From positions 1 through 64,000 of the forward strand of contig NC_031474.1 in the NCBI RefSeq assembly GCF_000006565.2: a DNA stretch of 64,000 nucleotides, in the 5' to 3' direction. Within the stretch, counting starts at the first letter, position 1. Every line of letters starts with the position of its first letter. Made by a program: the position numbers and the translations under genes. This stretch comes from Toxoplasma gondii ME49 (Eukaryota; Apicomplexa; Conoidasida; Eucoccidiorida; Sarcocystidae). The notes under the pieces were generated by a model. It searched no databases and was not told the DNA's origin. It saw only the letters and a list, made by a program, of their open reading frames with translations. Shown here in pieces: positions 61,548-64,000 of the stretch.

Positions 61548-62040
61548 GATCGCAAAGAAGATCAGTTCCGCCTTTGGACTCCTGCCACTACGTGCCAATC
61601 GGGATGCGGCGGCCGACGTCTGTTCTCTTTGCTGTTTCGTTTTTACTACTGGTTCTGCGTCAGCCTCGGCCTTTTTGGCTTTCTCCATGTCACCTGCTTT
61701 TCTCGATGTCTACCACAGTGTAGGTCCCAGAGACGGTTGACCTGTCTGTTTCTTCTCTGTGGCCAGGAAATCCGTGTGGACATTCCCAGGAGGTGCATGG
61801 CTAGCCACCTAAGCCACGACAGTCCTTGTTGCGAAGAAAAGTCATGTACAAGAGAGGGAAAAGCTACTGGAGCAATGAAAGCAAAGAGAGAAAGAAGCAG
61901 GCATTTGCACAGAGGGTGCCATGCGTAAGCTGCTTTAGAAGTGAACCGTCCGGGCATTTTCTAATATGACACAGAAGTCGTTCCCGTCTTGCCCTCGCTG
62001 GCTCGCCCTAGAAAAGCAAACAAATGGCCTGAAAGAGCAA
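61548..62040 (-). pseudogene. Z family gene, copy 3 (first exon only, broken)
   Basis: Reading the minus strand, LGRASEGKTGTT (matching copy 2) is followed by an in-frame TAG just before ATG 61,957. The frame then continues through KCLLLSLFAFIAPVAF, the family's N-terminal hydrophobic segment, to a stop at 61,646. A different frame in the second half encodes a Lys/Glu/Ala-rich tail ending ELIFFAI before a GTAAGT donor at 61,546, where the exon end is one base shorter than in the other copies. At least one nonsense change and one frameshift are therefore present. No exon 2 counterpart was found to its left. The shared intron block (60.47-61.0 kb) shows this is a real partial copy, not chance. 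Confidence 0.55.
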
Positions 62041-63231
62041 TTTTGCGATGGGTCGTACCAAGAAGGAACAACTTGTGCTGACCGAAGGCTTTCTGATAAT
62101 GGTACACGACGCGGACATCCGCGTACGACTCGACAGCCAGAAGTTGAAAGGAATTTGCTGAAATATTGCGATAGGGAAGATGATGCAGGTCCCTAAAGGG
62201 TAGTTTGCATTTTCCTTGACAGATATGTAAGGAAGCCGTGTGGCTGAGTGGAGACGTCGCCACAGCCGAAACGTTCGGCGTTTTTAAACTGAGTGGCTTT
62301 CTATCAAGCCAGAGCAAGGAGAATGATGAAAGGAAATGGCTCCGTCACGTATCTAGAGCTAGCTTGCTCCAAAAGCACTCGAAAGTCCTAAAAGCAAACG
62401 CACCCTGCTAGGCGGTGACATCGGGAGCATGCCCTCACTACCAAAGCGTTCTTCCATGCGGAGTGGCGACGCGTTGGGCACAGTTCCTTGGTTATTTTCC
62501 AATACACGTGTTTGCCCTTGGGCCTTCATACTAATCCACAGTGTTTAAAGATCGGTGATTTCTAGCGACAGGACAGTCTCTCTATTGCATTTTTACCCTT
62601 GCTATATTTAATGGTTTCAGTGAGAAAGTGATTCATATAGATGCTTAGGTCACTCGCGTGAGCGTGGCCGTGATCCGCCTCGCTACATAGCTCGAACTGT
62701 GATAGAGGGGAGCTTACGCGCAGTAGTGTTGGATGCCGAAATTGGCTTTTCATTTGCTCTAACTGGACACGTTTTTTTTTGAGAACGCGAGACATCAACC
62801 GTTCCCTTCGAACGTGTTATAATCGCCCGTCACGCACTGGTGTGATAGCTTTTCTGGAACCTCACCCGGCAGTGATTTTACGTTGATGCTTTCGCCAACC
62901 ACCACATTTCTTATGGATTGGCTCCTCCGTTTCTTGTAAGTCCTCTGGCTTTTTTGAGGGGATTTCTCGTGGCTTGTGGAGCTTCACCCAAATTTCCTCC
63001 TAGTCAGCAGCCGTTACACTCACTTCTGACTGGGCCTGAAATCGTGGCGCATAGAAGCGTCCCCGAGAACTCAACAGGTTCGATTGAAAAGCTGAATCTA
63101 TTTTGCAACGCAAACGCTATCTTTCGGACTACAAGACGGGCGCCAACGACTGACGGGACATCTTCAGTTCCGATAAACAGGGAAACGAAAACAAGAGATA
63201 CATGGTACACATGAATAGAACACACGCATAG
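62041..63231. other. Right flank, no gene recognised
   Basis: Nothing matches other parts of the window. A frame at 62,918-63,214 with a hydrophobic start begins at TTG, not ATG. Confidence 0.4.
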
Positions 63232-63735
63232 ATGCCACTTGTACATCCGAGAATGGCTGTACACTCTCCTGAAAGACACAGAAGAGCCACGGTCGGGATA
63301 CTTCAGCTTAGCGAAAAATGTTTGCGCAGCACCAGACATGTAGAACGTAGGGCGCACGAAAGAAAACATATGCACAGTAGCGGAGCGGAGAAGACAGAAA
63401 CACAGTGTTTCTCACTGCACCGAAGACACGGTTCTGCATTTGAGCTGCCTAAACAGACAACCACGTATCTTGTTTCGAAAAGGGCGGCACAGACGTGCTG
63501 CCGCCCTACCGAAAAAATGACTGAATTGAAGACAGTCACCGATGTTTCTGTGGTCTCATCCGCTCACCACACAGAAACTCTCCCGCGAAGAACCCAACAA
63601 TTATGTTACACAGTGATACACATGCGAACTTCCTGCTCGATGTTCCCCGTGAGAAAGCATCACATACCGAAGAAGACGAAGAAGAGCTGCTTCACCGTAC
63701 TACATCTCCGTGGAAAGAGACAGACGGAGAGATAA
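63232..63735 (+). CDS. Hypothetical 167-aa ORF
   Basis: Open from an ATG to a stop, outside the satellites, and with no counterpart in the window. The product is basic and rich in Lys, Arg, His and Thr with scattered Cys; there is no signal peptide or domain that I recognise. The antisense frame is also open for 78 codons. It may be an exon of a gene extending past the window, or chance. Confidence 0.2.
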   Translation: MPLVHPRMAVHSPERHRRATVGILQLSEKCLRSTRHVERRAHERKHMHSSGAEKTETQCFSLHRRHGSAFELPKQTTTYLVSKRAAQTCCRPTEKMTELKTVTDVSVVSSAHHTETLPRRTQQLCYTVIHMRTSCSMFPVRKHHIPKKTKKSCFTVLHLRGKRQTER

Positions 63736-64000
63736 CCCTCGGTCTGCCCTGAGAGTCAGCACACATTGGTTCGGCTGGTGCCCATCTATCTGCTAAGTCA
63801 CAGTCGGTAGTTACACTACGGTTCTTTCCCCGTCCTATCCTTCAACTCCCCAACAAATGCCAGTACTTGCTGGAGCTCGTGTTATGTCGATGCGAGTGGT
63901 GTGTCGTTCACGCTGGACAATCGAAATTCCGTTTTTCACCTACAATTTCGCTTGGGCTACCTGCTCAAGACCTCAACTGGTACTACGCTGCTCGAGACTG

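Noticed and set aside
62918..63214. Frame with a hydrophobic start (signal-like)
   Set aside because: It starts at TTG, has no upstream ATG and no homologue in the window; the internal GTAAGT may be chance.

Overview
The window starts at a chromosome end. Positions 1-347 are a tandem CCCTAAA array (read outward TTTAGGG), followed by about 90 bases of decayed telomeric repeat and then about 63 kb of subtelomere. The telomere motif, short genes split by introns with GTAAGT/GTGAGT donors, mixed base composition, long satellite arrays and N gaps point to a coccidian apicomplexan. Toxoplasma gondii or a close relative (Hammondia, Neospora) is my best guess. Plants share the telomere motif, so this is inference. 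No rRNA, tRNA, recognisable transposon or housekeeping gene was seen.

Most of the window reads as one composite module present twice in the same order and orientation. The order is X block, satellite, Y block, satellite, Z block. Module 1: X1 about 1.8-2.4 kb, small satellite 3.4-4.5 kb, Y1 about 5.1-9.66 kb, satellite A 9.8-14.5 kb, Z1 about 14.6-21.3 kb. Module 2: X2 about 23.4-23.9 kb, satellites B1/B2 27.1-35.96 kb, Y2 about 36.3-40.7 kb, satellite C about 41-51.4 kb, Z2 about 51.4-59.8 kb. A third, partial Z copy lies at 60.4-62.0 kb. The single-copy parts of the two modules are strongly diverged, while units inside each array are nearly identical.

Comparing the two modules by eye exposes small genes that are hard to see in one copy. 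Z carries a minus-strand multi-exon membrane-protein family gene (copy 1 at 16.1-20.3 kb, copy 2 at 53.0-58.4 kb, partial copy 3 at 61.5-62.0 kb). Seven candidate exon segments line up, four of them 12-42 bases long, including a 42-base transmembrane exon. Z also carries a plus-strand two-exon gene for a small secreted-type protein (intact at 15,069-15,538, broken near 52.0-52.5 kb). Y carries the remains of another minus-strand intron-containing gene with a signal-peptide exon (start codon present at 40,593, lost in Y1). X carries a minus-strand frame of about 110 codons in both copies. Layout and protein type resemble the variable subtelomeric families annotated in T. gondii, but I cannot assign a family name.

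Satellite units are C/A-rich on the plus strand and depleted of stops, so they hold many long proline/threonine/histidine-rich frames on one strand and further frames on the other. I treat these as by-products of the repeats, not genes. Four N runs (20, 100, 188 and 20 bases) interrupt the telomere and satellites.
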